Source of the DNA: Frateuria_A yonginensis
GTDB taxonomy: Bacteria; Pseudomonadota; Gammaproteobacteria; Xanthomonadales; Rhodanobacteraceae
Assembly (NCBI RefSeq): GCF_037137055.1
Contig: NZ_JBBBNY010000011.1
Location: forward strand, 1-64,000
Direction: 5' to 3'
Length of the DNA: 64,000 nt
The stretch's first letter is position 1. Each line of letters begins with the position of its first letter. Shown here piece after piece: positions 26,197-34,688 of this stretch. The position numbers were made by a program, and so were the translations under genes. Under the pieces are notes generated by a model, which did no database searches, was not told where the DNA came from, and worked only from the letters and a program-made list of their open reading frames with translations.

Positions 26197-26619
26197 TCAG
26201 TCGTCGCTGTCGCGGTCGGTGTCACGGCTGCCGCGGCGGTCGTCGCCGTCGCCGTCGTCGTCGCGGCGACGCGAGGACTTGGCGTCGTCCTTCTCCTTCG
26301 ACTTCAGGATGAAGGACGGCTCGGTGTCGGCCTCGTCACGCTTGATAACGAGATGGCGCAGCACGGCGTCGTTGAAGCGGAAGCCGGACTCCAGCTCGTT
26401 CAGCACGTTCTGGCCCACTTCGATGTTCAGCAGCACGTAGTGCGCCTTGGCCAGGTTCTCGATCGGGTAGGCGAGCTGGCGGCGGCCCCAGTCCTCCAGG
26501 CGGTGGACCTTGCCACCGTCGGCCTCGATCAGCGCCTTGTAGCGGTCGATCATGGCCGGGACCTGCTCGCTCTGGTCAGGGTGGACCAGGAACACGATTT
26601 CGTAATGACGCATGGTCAT
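26197..26619 (-). CDS. rpsF: 30S ribosomal protein S6 with charged C-terminal tail
   Basis: 140 aa. The S6 fold is clear: MRHYEIVFLVHPDQSEQVP, DWGRRQLAYPIENLAKAHYVL, then RHLVIKRDEADTEPS. Two ATG codons are in frame (MTMRHYE); the first is better placed from a GGAG, while most S6 proteins begin at the second. The last 30 or so residues alternate Asp with Arg (SSRRRDDDGDGDDRRGSRD), an extension longer than the Glu tail that RimK adds to in E. coli. First gene of the ribosomal operon. Confidence 0.97.
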   Translation of the reverse strand: MTMRHYEIVFLVHPDQSEQVPAMIDRYKALIEADGGKVHRLEDWGRRQLAYPIENLAKAHYVLLNIEVGQNVLNELESGFRFNDAVLRHLVIKRDEADTEPSFILKSKEKDDAKSSRRRDDDGDGDDRRGSRDTDRDSDD

Positions 26620-26811
26620 CTTGGTGTTGGCTCCTTGTGGATGCGGCCCCGAGGGGCCTCGCAGCCTCCCGCCGGATGCGGTGAGGCAAGTGCCCGCCCA
26701 CGCCCATGGGGCGCGGACAGAAGCGGAAGTGTATCGCGACCCCGGCCACCGGGTAAAGGCACCGCACGGTCGGACTTTCCCGTGATCTCCGTCCCGGTGC
26801 GGCCGGGAAGG

Positions 26812-26836
26812 CGTCGCGGGCAAGCCGCTCCTGCCG
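26812..26836. repeat. REP-like element (copy C)
   Basis: GCGTCGCGGGCAAGCCGCTC plus CTGCC: the same arm as the right half of copy A, just beyond the stop of the IscA-type gene. No clear inverted partner nearby. Confidence 0.6.
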
Positions 26837-26850
26837 ACCGTCGGCGGGGC

Positions 26851-27177
26851 TCAGCCGACCGTGAAGCTCTCCCCGCACCCGCACTCGCCGGTGGCGTTGG
26901 GGTTGTGGAAGACGAAGCTGGCGTTCAGGCCCTGGCGGCGGAAATCGATCACCGTGCCGTCCACCATCGGCAGGCTCCTGGCGTCGACGATCAGCGGAAT
27001 GCCGTCCACGTCCAGGGTGCGGTCGTCCGGCTGCACGGCGTCGGCCAGATCCACCACGTAGGCGAAGCCGGAGCAGCCGGTGCGCCTGACGCCGAAACGC
27101 ACGCCGGCGGCGCCGGGCGTCCGGTCGAGGAACTGGCGGATGCGTTCGCGCGCGGGCGGAGTGATCGAAATGCTCAT
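26851..27177 (-). CDS. A-type iron-sulfur carrier (IscA/ErpA family)
   Basis: 108-aa HesB/IscA-type protein. The three conserved Cys that carry the cluster are present: C35 in RRTGCSGFAY, and C99 and C101 in GECGCGESF. It passes Fe-S clusters to apo-enzymes. It stands alone, not in an isc or suf operon, which fits an ErpA-like or extra IscA role; the sequence does not decide between these. Divergent from asnS. Confidence 0.9.
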   Translation of the reverse strand: MSISITPPARERIRQFLDRTPGAAGVRFGVRRTGCSGFAYVVDLADAVQPDDRTLDVDGIPLIVDARSLPMVDGTVIDFRRQGLNASFVFHNPNATGECGCGESFTVG

Positions 27178-27297
27178 GGACGCAGGGTGAAGAAGGCCGC
27201 GGGCCTACATTATCATGTGGGTTTGCCCGACGCGCCGCTCCCGGCGCGATCGAACATGACAGTCCAGATGCGGCGCGCGCGCAGGAGTTTCAATCCC

Positions 27298-28698
27298 ATG
27301 GCGGTAGTGAGTGTCAAGCAGGCCCTTTCCGGCGCCGTCGAGGCCGGCAGCACGGTGACCGTGCGCGGCTGGGTACGCACGCGGCGCGACTCCAAGGCGG
27401 GCCTGTCCTTCGTCAACGTCAGTGACGGCTCCTGCTTCGATCCGATCCAGGCGGTGGCCCCGGCCACGCTGCCGAACTACGAGAGCGAGGTCCGGCACCT
27501 GACCGCCGGCGCCGGCGTGATCGTCACCGGCACGCTGGTGCCCTCGCAGGGCAAGGGCCAGGCCTTCGAGGTCCAGGCGAGCGAGATCGTGGTGACCGGC
27601 TTCGTCGACGATCCGGAAACCTACCCGATCCAGCCCAAGCAGCACTCGATGGAGTTCCTGCGCGAGGTCGCCCACCTGCGCCCGCGCACCAACCTGTTCG
27701 GCGCGGTCACGCGCGTGCGCCACACGATGATGATGGCGATCCACCGCCACCTCACCGCCGAGGGCTTCTTCTGGGTCAACACGCCGATCATCACCACCTC
27801 GGACGCCGAGGGCGCCGGCGACATGTTCCGCCTGTCCACGCTGGACCTGGCCAACCTGCCGCGCACCGACGAGGGCAAGATCGATTTCCGCAAGGATTTC
27901 TTCGGCCGCGAGGCGTTCCTCACGGTGTCCGGGCAGCTCAACGTCGAGGCTTACTGCCTGGCGATGAGCAAGGTCTACACCTTCGGCCCGACCTTCCGCG
28001 CAGAGAACTCCAACACGCCCCGCCACCTGGCCGAGTTCTGGATGATCGAGCCGGAGATCGCCTTCGCCGACCTGGCCGCCGACGCCGACTGCGCCGAACG
28101 CTTCCTCAAGGCGATCTTCAAGGCGGTGCTGGAGGAGCGCGCCGACGACATGGCGTTCTTCGCCGAGCGCGTGCTGCCCGAGGCGGTCACCCGCCTGGAG
28201 CACTTCATCGCCCAGCCGTTCGAGCGCATCGACTACACCGACGCGATCGAGATCCTGAGGGAGTCCGGCCAGAAGTTCGAGTTCCCGGTCGCCTGGGGCG
28301 TGGACCTGCAGACCGAGCACGAGCGTTACCTGGCCGAGAAACACGTCGGCCGCCCCGTGGTCGTCATGAACTACCCCGAGGCGATCAAGGCCTTCTACAT
28401 GCGCCTGAACGACGACGAGAAGACGGTCGCCGCCATGGACGTGCTCGCGCCGGGCATCGGTGAGATCATCGGCGGCAGCCAGCGCGAGGAACGCCTGGAC
28501 TACCTCGACCGGCGCATGGCCAAGTTCGGCCTGGACGCGACCACCTACGCCTGGTACCGCGACCTGCGCCGCTACGGCACCGTCCCGCACGCCGGCTTCG
28601 GCCTGGGCTTCGAGCGCCTGCTGTGCTATGTGTGCGGTCTTTCCAACATCCGCGACGCCATTCCCTACCCGCGTGCCGCCGGATCCGCCGACTTCTGA
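27298..28698 (+). CDS. asnS: Asparaginyl-tRNA synthetase
   Basis: Class IIb aminoacyl-tRNA synthetase of 466 aa, the usual length. An N-terminal OB fold (TVRGWVRTRRDSKAGLSFVNVSDG) binds the anticodon; the catalytic core carries motif 2 (FRAENSNTPRHLAEFWMIEPE) and motif 3 (GFGLGFERLL). Sequence such as NTPIITTSDAEGAGDMFR and VYTFGPTFRAENSNT distinguishes AsnRS from AspRS. AGGAG precedes the ATG. The presence of AsnRS means Asn-tRNA can be charged directly. Followed after 5 bp by a lipoprotein gene. Confidence 0.97.
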   Translation: MAVVSVKQALSGAVEAGSTVTVRGWVRTRRDSKAGLSFVNVSDGSCFDPIQAVAPATLPNYESEVRHLTAGAGVIVTGTLVPSQGKGQAFEVQASEIVVTGFVDDPETYPIQPKQHSMEFLREVAHLRPRTNLFGAVTRVRHTMMMAIHRHLTAEGFFWVNTPIITTSDAEGAGDMFRLSTLDLANLPRTDEGKIDFRKDFFGREAFLTVSGQLNVEAYCLAMSKVYTFGPTFRAENSNTPRHLAEFWMIEPEIAFADLAADADCAERFLKAIFKAVLEERADDMAFFAERVLPEAVTRLEHFIAQPFERIDYTDAIEILRESGQKFEFPVAWGVDLQTEHERYLAEKHVGRPVVVMNYPEAIKAFYMRLNDDEKTVAAMDVLAPGIGEIIGGSQREERLDYLDRRMAKFGLDATTYAWYRDLRRYGTVPHAGFGLGFERLLCYVCGLSNIRDAIPYPRAAGSADF

Positions 28699-28703
28699 CC
28701 ATC

Positions 28704-29495
28704 ATGCTTCGCCGCCTGCTCCCCGCCTTCCTGCTGCTCACCCTCACCCTGCTGCTGGGCGCCTGCCACAGCGTCAAGGTGCTGGTGCCGCCGAACCTGC
28801 GCCCGCCGTCGGGCACCGGCAACACGCTGGAGCAGGCGCGACAGCAGCTGCAGCAGGCCACACCCTGCTGCGGCAGTTTCGCCGACTTTTCCTACCTGAC
28901 GCCGCTGCCCTGGCGCCCGAAGAAATTCGTGCTGGGTCCAGGCAGCATGGTGGCCAACCTCAACGGGGTACGCAGCTACTTTCTCGCCTTCCGCCTGCCC
29001 ACCGACGCGAAGCTGCCCTATAAGATCGCGCTGAAGTCGGAGCTCAACGGGCGCTGGCTGCATTCGAGCTACCTGTTCGCCCCCACGGTGGTGCTGCTGG
29101 ACGAAGGCTTCCAGCCGATCGACTCGCAGGACGTGCAGCTGTGCGAGTACATGGGCTGGAGCAGCGCCACCACCGGTGCGTTCGGCAGCTACAAGGTGGC
29201 CAGTGACCGCGCGCGCTACCTGGTGGTGTACAGCTCGGCGCAGCAGCAGTCGGGCGATACCTACTGGGAGCAGTCGCCCGCCGCGTTCTCGGCCGAGGCG
29301 CCGGTGCAAATGACCTCCACCGGCAGCTTCCGCATCCCGCACGGCCCCGACGGCACGGTCTGGCTGGGCATGATGAACGACAGCTACGCCAAGGCGGTGG
29401 ACAACGCGATCTGCGACAAGGCGCCGGAAGGCAAGGGCGTGCTCAACACGCTGCGCACCGCCCTGCCCACGCACTGGAGCGGGAGCAAATCGTGA
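28704..29495 (+). CDS. MalM-like outer-membrane/periplasmic lipoprotein
   Basis: 263-aa lipoprotein: signal peptide with lipobox LLGAC (Cys 21). The mature part has CCGSFADFSYLPL-type residues, then YFLAFRLPTDAKLPYKIALKSEL and SYLFAPTVVLLDEGFQPI. This follows the order seen in MalM-family proteins (CCxxxxxLxY, then a carbohydrate-type beta domain). MalM itself belongs to the maltose operon and has no proven activity. No maltose genes are nearby, so its job here is open. It starts 5 bp after asnS and overlaps the next gene by GTGA, suggesting one transcript. Confidence 0.7.
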   Translation: MLRRLLPAFLLLTLTLLLGACHSVKVLVPPNLRPPSGTGNTLEQARQQLQQATPCCGSFADFSYLTPLPWRPKKFVLGPGSMVANLNGVRSYFLAFRLPTDAKLPYKIALKSELNGRWLHSSYLFAPTVVLLDEGFQPIDSQDVQLCEYMGWSSATTGAFGSYKVASDRARYLVVYSSAQQQSGDTYWEQSPAAFSAEAPVQMTSTGSFRIPHGPDGTVWLGMMNDSYAKAVDNAICDKAPEGKGVLNTLRTALPTHWSGSKS

Positions 29496-29824
29496 ACCTC
29501 GCCGTGATGGTCTACCTCGCGCTGCTGGCCTGTGGCGTCGCGTCCTTCGTGCTGTACTACGTCGCGCAGTTCCGCATCGCGGCGCTGCTACGCGAGCATC
29601 ACCCGCAGCAGTGGAGGATCATCGCCGAGCCGGAGCAGGGCCAGGCGAGCGGCCTGCGTACGTGGATGCGCATGCAGCACGTGCTGCGCTCGACCCAGCC
29701 GCGCCTGCCGGAGCTGCTGCAGGACGCGGCGATCACCCGCTGGTTCCGGCTGTGGCGCGTGATGCCCTGGCTGGCCTGGGCCTGCTGGTTCGCGGCGATC
29801 TTCCTGCAGTGGCAGGCACGCTGA
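29492..29824 (+). CDS. Small two-helix membrane protein (UspB-like architecture)
   Basis: 110 aa with one helix at each end (about residues 4-25 and 90-107) and a charged middle (LREHHPQQWRIIAEPEQ, then TRWFRLWRV). Length and layout recall the universal stress protein B family, but I cannot confirm homology by eye. A GTG start overlaps the preceding stop (GTGA), so it is translationally coupled to the MalM-like gene. Confidence 0.7.
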   Translation: MNLAVMVYLALLACGVASFVLYYVAQFRIAALLREHHPQQWRIIAEPEQGQASGLRTWMRMQHVLRSTQPRLPELLQDAAITRWFRLWRVMPWLAWACWFAAIFLQWQAR

Positions 29825-29884
29825 GCCGGAGGGCGCGCAACGCCGCCGGCGTCGCAGCGGCACAACGACAGTGAGGAGCTGACG

Positions 29885-30673
29885 ATGCAACTGGATCTGG
29901 GTGGTCGCCATGCGCTGGTCTGCGGCGCCTCGCAAGGGATCGGCCGCGCCACCGCCATCGAGCTGGCGGAACTGGGCGCCACCGTCACCCTGCTCTCCCG
30001 CTCGGCCGACGCCCTGGAGGAACTGGCCGGTCGGCTGCCCTGCCCCCGCGGGCAGCAGCACCGCTGGCAGGCGGTCGACATGCTCGACACCACTCGCCTG
30101 CAGGGCATCGTCACCGACGTCGCCGCCGCCGAGGCGGTACACATCCTGGTGAACAACAGCGGCGGCCCGCCCGGCGGGCCGGCGCACACCGCCGACCCCG
30201 CCGCCTTCGAGGCCGCCTTCCGCCAGCACCTGATCGCCGGCCAGGCGATGGTGCAGGCCTTGCTTCCGGGCATGCGCGAGGCCGGCTACGGCCGCATCGT
30301 CAACGTGATCTCCACCTCGGTGAAGGAGCCGATCGCCAACCTCGGCGTGTCCAACACCGTGCGCGCGGCGGTGGCCGCCTGGGCCAAGACGCTGTCGGGC
30401 GAACTGGCCGCCGACGGCGTCACCGTCAACAACGTGCTCCCCGGCTACACCCGAACCGGCCGGCTCGACAGCCTGCTCGCCGCCCAGGCCCGTGCCAGCG
30501 GCCGCAGCGAGAACGACATCGCACGCGACCTGGTGGCGACCATTCCCGCGCGCCGCTTCGGCGAGCCTGCCGATGTCGCCGCCGTGATCGCGTTCCTGTG
30601 CACCCCGGCGGCCGCCTACGTCAACGGCGTGAGCATCGCCGTCGACGGCGGCCGCACACGCGCGCTGAGCTAG
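29885..30673 (+). CDS. SDR-family protein lacking the catalytic YxxxK
   Basis: 262-aa short-chain dehydrogenase fold. The cofactor motif is intact (GASQGIG, residues 14-20) and NNSGG is present near 90-94, but the active-site Tyr and Lys positions read Ser156 and Arg160 in GVSNTVRAA. A subgroup of BKR-like SDRs is known to lack the standard tetrad, so this is probably a family trait, not damage. GAGGAG precedes the ATG. It lies about 190 bp upstream of an aldehyde dehydrogenase on the same strand, with a REP-like pair between. Reaction unknown. Confidence 0.88.
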   Translation: MQLDLGGRHALVCGASQGIGRATAIELAELGATVTLLSRSADALEELAGRLPCPRGQQHRWQAVDMLDTTRLQGIVTDVAAAEAVHILVNNSGGPPGGPAHTADPAAFEAAFRQHLIAGQAMVQALLPGMREAGYGRIVNVISTSVKEPIANLGVSNTVRAAVAAWAKTLSGELAADGVTVNNVLPGYTRTGRLDSLLAAQARASGRSENDIARDLVATIPARRFGEPADVAAVIAFLCTPAAAYVNGVSIAVDGGRTRALS

Positions 30674-30688
30674 CGTCCCGCGTCTCTT

Positions 30689-30782
30689 GCAGGAGCGGGC
30701 TCGCGACCCCGTGGTCCGGATGCCGCACGCGAGACCGGATGCTGCACCAGCGCCATAGCCTCGCGAGCAAGCTCGCTGCAAC
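30689..30782. repeat. REP-like palindrome pair (copy D)
   Basis: GCAGGAGCGGGCTCGCGACC at 30689-30708 and the inverted arm CCTCGCGAGCAAGCTCGCTG from 30759. Lies in the gap between the SDR and ALDH genes. Confidence 0.7.
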
Positions 30783-30859
30783 ACGGGGAGAGACAGGCGG
30801 CGGGGCGCATACGCCTGCGTCCGGTGCAATCGGAGGCCTCAGGTCGTAAGCTTGCGCGG

Positions 30860-32326
30860 ATGCCTTCCTTGCGCCTCGCCAACCTCATCGACGGCCGCCT
30901 CGTGGCGTCGCGGGCGGACCGCTGGCTGGACGTGCACGAGCCCGCCACCGGCGAGGTTTTCGCGCACTGCCCCGATTCCGACGCGGACGACGTGGCCGAC
31001 GCCGTGGCCTCCGCACGGCGCGCGGCCGCCGATTGGGCCGCGCTGCCGATCGACCGGCGCGCCCGCCTGCTGCACCGCCTCGCCGACCTGGTCGAGCAGG
31101 ACCTCGAGGACTTCGCCGCGCTGGAGTCGCGCGACAGCGGCAAGCCGCTCGCGCTGGCGCGCAGCCTGGACATCCCGCGCGCGGTGAGCAACCTGCGCTA
31201 CTTCGCAGCCGCGATCCAGGCCTGGGAAAGCGAATCGCACGCCACGCCGCTGGGCCGGCCCGACGCGGGCGCGATCAACTACACCCTGCGCCAGCCGCTC
31301 GGCGTGGTCGGCTGCATCAGTCCGTGGAACCTGCCGCTGTACCTGTTCACCTGGAAGATCGCGCCGGCCCTGGCCGCCGGCAACACGGTGGTGGCCAAGC
31401 CCTCGGAGGTGACGCCGTGCACGGCCGCGCGGCTGGCCGCGCTCAGCATCGAGGCGGGCTTTCCGCCCGGCGTGCTCAACATCGTGCAGGGCCGCGGCCC
31501 CAGCGTGGGCCAGGCCCTGGTCGAACACCCGGCGGTCAAGGCGATCTCCTTTACCGGCAGCACCGCAACCGGCGCAGCCATCGCCGCGGCGGCGGCGCCA
31601 GCCTTCAAGAAGCTTTCGCTGGAGATGGGCGGCAAGAACCCCGCCATCGTCTTCGCCGACGCGGATCTTTCGGACGCCAACCTCGACACCATCGTGCGCT
31701 CCGGCTTCGCCAACCAGGGGGAGATCTGCCTGTGCGGCTCGCGCCTGCTGGTGCAGCGATCGATCTACGCGCCGTTCAAGGAGCGCTACCTCGAGCGCGT
31801 GCGGCGACTGGTGGTGGGCGACCCGCAGGATCCAGCAACCCAGCTCGGCGCGTTGGTGTCCCGGCCGCATTTCGACAAGGTGATGCGCTGCATCGCGCAG
31901 GCACGCGACGAAGGCGCCGTCGTGCTGTGTGGCGGCGAAGCGCTGTCCCTGCCCGGCCGCTGCGCCGGCGGCTGGTTCGTCGCGCCCACGGTGATCGAGG
32001 GGCTGCCCAACGCGGCGGCCACCAACCAGGTGGAGATCTTCGGCCCGGTGGTCAGCCTGATCCCGTTCGAGGACGAGGCCGATGCCGTCGCGCTGGCCAA
32101 CGACAGCGCCTACGGGCTGGCCGCCTCGCTGTGGACGGCCGACCTGTCGCGCGCCCACCGCGTCGCCGCGGCGCTCGATTTCGGCATCGTGTGGATCAAC
32201 TGCTGGCTGCTGCGCGACCTGCGCACGCCCTTCGGCGGCGCCAAGCAGTCGGGCCTCGGCCGCGAGGGCGGCACCGAGGCGCTGGCCTTCTTCACCGAGC
32301 CCAAGAACGTCTGTATCCGTTATTGA
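30860..32326 (+). CDS. Aldehyde dehydrogenase, likely 2-aminomuconate semialdehyde dehydrogenase
   Basis: 488-aa NAD-dependent ALDH. Catalytic features: SPWNLPL (Asn), LEMGGKNPAIVF (Glu) and FANQGEICLCGSR (Cys). The best guess of substrate is 2-aminomuconate-6-semialdehyde in 3-hydroxyanthranilate (kynurenine) breakdown. This rests on the ALDH8A1-like sequence and on the RidA-type gene just downstream, which resembles 2-aminomuconate deaminase. I start at MPSLRLANLIDG, where the ALDH fold begins. The carbonic anhydrase gene follows after 12 bp, so these are likely co-transcribed. Confidence 0.85.
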   Translation: MPSLRLANLIDGRLVASRADRWLDVHEPATGEVFAHCPDSDADDVADAVASARRAAADWAALPIDRRARLLHRLADLVEQDLEDFAALESRDSGKPLALARSLDIPRAVSNLRYFAAAIQAWESESHATPLGRPDAGAINYTLRQPLGVVGCISPWNLPLYLFTWKIAPALAAGNTVVAKPSEVTPCTAARLAALSIEAGFPPGVLNIVQGRGPSVGQALVEHPAVKAISFTGSTATGAAIAAAAAPAFKKLSLEMGGKNPAIVFADADLSDANLDTIVRSGFANQGEICLCGSRLLVQRSIYAPFKERYLERVRRLVVGDPQDPATQLGALVSRPHFDKVMRCIAQARDEGAVVLCGGEALSLPGRCAGGWFVAPTVIEGLPNAAATNQVEIFGPVVSLIPFEDEADAVALANDSAYGLAASLWTADLSRAHRVAAALDFGIVWINCWLLRDLRTPFGGAKQSGLGREGGTEALAFFTEPKNVCIRY

Positions 32327-32338
32327 CTGGAAAGAACC

Positions 32339-33007
32339 ATGCCGCACACCCTGAAGGACCTGCTCGAGAACAACCGCCGCTGGGCTGCCGGCGTCACTGC
32401 CGCCGATCCGCATTTCTTCGAACGGCTTTCGCAGCAACAGGCGCCGAAGTACCTGTGGATCGGCTGCTCGGACTCGCGCGTGCCGGCCACGCAGATCGTC
32501 GACCTGCCGCCGGGCGAGATCTTCGTGCACCGCAACGTCGCCAACGTGGTGGTGCACACCGACCTCAACGCGTTGAGCACCATCCAGTTCGCGGTCGACG
32601 TGCTGAAGGTCGAGCATATCCTGGTGGTCGGCCACTACGGTTGCGGCGGCGTGGCGGCGGTGCTGAACGAATCGCGGCTCGGCTTGATCGACAACTGGCT
32701 GCGCCACGTCAACGACGTGGCGGTCAAGCACGCCCCCGCGCTGCCGCCGGAGGTGGCCTTCGCGCTGCGCCACGATCGGCTGTGCGAACTCAACGCGCTC
32801 GAGCAGGCACTCAACGTGTGCGGCACGAGCATCGTGCAGGACGCCTGGGACCGCGGCCAGTCGCTGACCGTGCACGCCTGGATCTACGGCCTCACCGACG
32901 GCCACATGCACGATCTGGGGCTGGTGGTGACCGGCCGCGACACGCTGGCCGAGGCCTACCGGAAAGCGCTCGATGGCCTGGCCGAGCGCTGGCGGGCGCG
33001 CGCGTGA
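32339..33007 (+). CDS. can: Beta-class carbonic anhydrase
   Basis: 222 aa, same length and sequence type as E. coli Can. Zinc ligands are C43 (with D45 and R47, in IGCSDSRVPA), H99 and C102 (VVGHYGCGGV). Cytoplasmic CO2/bicarbonate interconversion. It is embedded between the ALDH (12 bp) and the deaminase (GTGA overlap), an unusual place that suggests coupling to CO2 released in that pathway, or a chance operon partner. Confidence 0.95.
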   Translation: MPHTLKDLLENNRRWAAGVTAADPHFFERLSQQQAPKYLWIGCSDSRVPATQIVDLPPGEIFVHRNVANVVVHTDLNALSTIQFAVDVLKVEHILVVGHYGCGGVAAVLNESRLGLIDNWLRHVNDVAVKHAPALPPEVAFALRHDRLCELNALEQALNVCGTSIVQDAWDRGQSLTVHAWIYGLTDGHMHDLGLVVTGRDTLAEAYRKALDGLAERWRARA

Positions 33008-33432
33008 GCGGCGTGGTGCGCACCGATGCGGCGCCGGCGCCGGTGGGTGCGTATCCGCATGCCCGGCGCGTGGGCAACCTGCTGTTCCTCTCCGGGGTCG
33101 GGCCGCGACAGCCCGGCAGCAACGCGATCCCCGGCAACGTGCACGATGCCGACGGCAGGCTGGTCGCCTACGACATCGAAGCGCAGTGCCGGCAGGTCTT
33201 CGCCAACGTGCGCGCAGTGCTGGAAGCCAGCGGCGCGCGCTGGGTTGACCTGGTCGACGTGACCGTGTTCCTCACCGACATGGCGCGCGATTTCGCGGCG
33301 TACAACCGCCTCTACGCGGAATACTTCGCCGGCGTGGACGCCTGCCGCACGACCTTGGGGATCAGCGCGCTGCCCACGCCGATCGCGATCGAACTCAAGT
33401 GCATCGCCGCGCTGCCGGCCGACCACCCGTAA
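33004..33432 (+). CDS. RidA-family protein, likely 2-aminomuconate deaminase
   Basis: 142-aa RidA/YjgF-fold enzyme. The stretch APVGAYPHARRVGNLLFLSG with GVGPRQPGSNAIPGN and YDIEAQC is what I recall from 2-aminomuconate deaminases (NbaF/AmnD type) more than from housekeeping RidA. R115 (CRTTLGI) and E130 (PIAIELK) match the usual RidA catalytic Arg and Glu. The GTG start overlaps the carbonic anhydrase stop (GTGA), so translation is coupled. Substrate is inferred from sequence type and context. Confidence 0.85.
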   Translation: MSGVVRTDAAPAPVGAYPHARRVGNLLFLSGVGPRQPGSNAIPGNVHDADGRLVAYDIEAQCRQVFANVRAVLEASGARWVDLVDVTVFLTDMARDFAAYNRLYAEYFAGVDACRTTLGISALPTPIAIELKCIAALPADHP

Positions 33433-33455
33433 CGGATCGCCACGGCGCGAAGCGA

Positions 33456-33484
33456 GGGCCCTGCCGTCACTGCGGACAGGGCCC
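33456..33484. terminator. Bidirectional hairpin between convergent genes
   Basis: GGGCCCTG (33456-33463) pairs perfectly with CAGGGCCC (33477-33484). It sits between the deaminase stop and the stop of the convergent 65-aa gene. No T-run, so efficiency is uncertain. Confidence 0.5.
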
Positions 33485-33499
33485 GGGCGGTACCACGAC

Positions 33500-33697
33500 T
33501 TACGTGCCGGAGGCCGGCTTGGTCGCACTCTTCTTCATCGTCTTGTGGACACGATGGTGATGGGTCACCGTCTTCTTGGTGGCGGAGGTCGCCTGCTCGG
33601 TCTTGGTCGCTGCCTTGGGAGCCGCGTCCTGGGCCAGCACCACACCGGAAAGAGCCACGCCCGCCACGAGCAGGGAAGCGATCAGGAGCTTACGCAT
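33500..33697 (-). CDS. Small exported basic, His/Lys-rich protein
   Basis: 65 aa: signal peptide MRKLLIASLLVAGVALSGVVLA, then a short mature chain rich in Lys, Thr, Ala and His (KTVTHHHRVHKTMKKSATK). A GAGG stands upstream of ATG. No domain recognised. The His cluster could bind metal, or the polycationic chain could bind an anionic surface; both are guesses. Confidence 0.65.
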   Translation of the reverse strand: MRKLLIASLLVAGVALSGVVLAQDAAPKAATKTEQATSATKKTVTHHHRVHKTMKKSATKPASGT

Positions 33698-33881
33698 GGT
33701 GAGAAACCTCGAGCTGGAAAGCCGCGGACCCGGCCGGAACCCGGCGTCACGGGCGGCGCGGCGACAGCACGATGCGTCCGCTGCGGCATACGCCGACTGA
33801 ACGCGCCGTCGGCCGCGCGCACGCCGCCGCGCTGCCCCTCTTGACTTGCGAGGTGTCGCGATCGGCGCGAACGAACTTGCG

Positions 33882-34664
33882 TCAGTCCAGGCAGGCGCGC
33901 AGCAGCGGTTCGATCGCCTCACGCAGTGTCGTGGCCTTCGCCTCGTCCCAGGCGAAGCTTTCCTCGTCCATGTAGTTGCATTGCGCCAGTTCGAGCTGCA
34001 CGGCATCGACGCCGTCGCCCGGCCGGCCGTAGTGCCGGGTGATGTAACCGCCCTTGAAGCGGCCGTTCACCACGGAATCGTAGCGGTCCTGCGCGTCCAG
34101 CAACGACTCGAGGCGATGCTGCAATCCGGGCGCGCAACTGGCGCCGTCCGCGGTACCGAGGTTCAGATCGGGCAGGCGCCCTTCGAACAGCATCGGCACG
34201 CGGCTGCGGATCGAATGTCCTTCCCACAGCACCACCCGGCCGTGTCGGGCGCGCAGCCGCGCAAGTTCCTGCTGCAAAGCCTCGTGGTAGGGCCGCCAAT
34301 AGGCGTTCACGCGGCGTTGCACTTCGGCGGCGTCCGGTTCGCCGTCCGGACCGAGGTAGAGCGGCTCGCCGTCGAAGCCGATGGTAGGCACCAGGCCGGT
34401 CTCGCGTCGCCCCGGGTACAGCGCGTGGCCGTCGGCCGGCCGGTTGAGGTCCACCACGTAGCGCGAGGCCAGCGGGCGCAGCAGGCTGGCACCCAGCGCC
34501 TGCGCCAGCGGTGCGTAGAGCCGCGCGACGTGCCAGTCGGTGTCGGGCGAACGGCGCGCCGCCGGGCGCATGCGTGCTGCGATCCCGGGCGGAATGTGGC
34601 TGCCGTCGTGCGGCAGGCTGATCAGCAGCGGCGCCGTGCCGCGGTCGAGGCGGAAGATGTCCAT
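33882..34664 (-). CDS. hutG: N-formylglutamate deformylase
   Basis: 260-aa N-formylglutamate amidohydrolase, the last step in one branch of histidine breakdown (N-formylglutamate to glutamate and formate). Family features include LLISLPHDGSHIPPGI near the N-terminus, DTDWHVARLY, VDLNRP, LWEGHSIRS and FKGGYITRHYG. No other hut gene is in the window. It lies 24 bp downstream of gor on the same strand, so the two may form a transcript. Confidence 0.92.
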   Translation of the reverse strand: MDIFRLDRGTAPLLISLPHDGSHIPPGIAARMRPAARRSPDTDWHVARLYAPLAQALGASLLRPLASRYVVDLNRPADGHALYPGRRETGLVPTIGFDGEPLYLGPDGEPDAAEVQRRVNAYWRPYHEALQQELARLRARHGRVVLWEGHSIRSRVPMLFEGRLPDLNLGTADGASCAPGLQHRLESLLDAQDRYDSVVNGRFKGGYITRHYGRPGDGVDAVQLELAQCNYMDEESFAWDEAKATTLREAIEPLLRACLD

Positions 34665-34688
34665 GCGCGGAGTTTACCGTCCCGCCTT

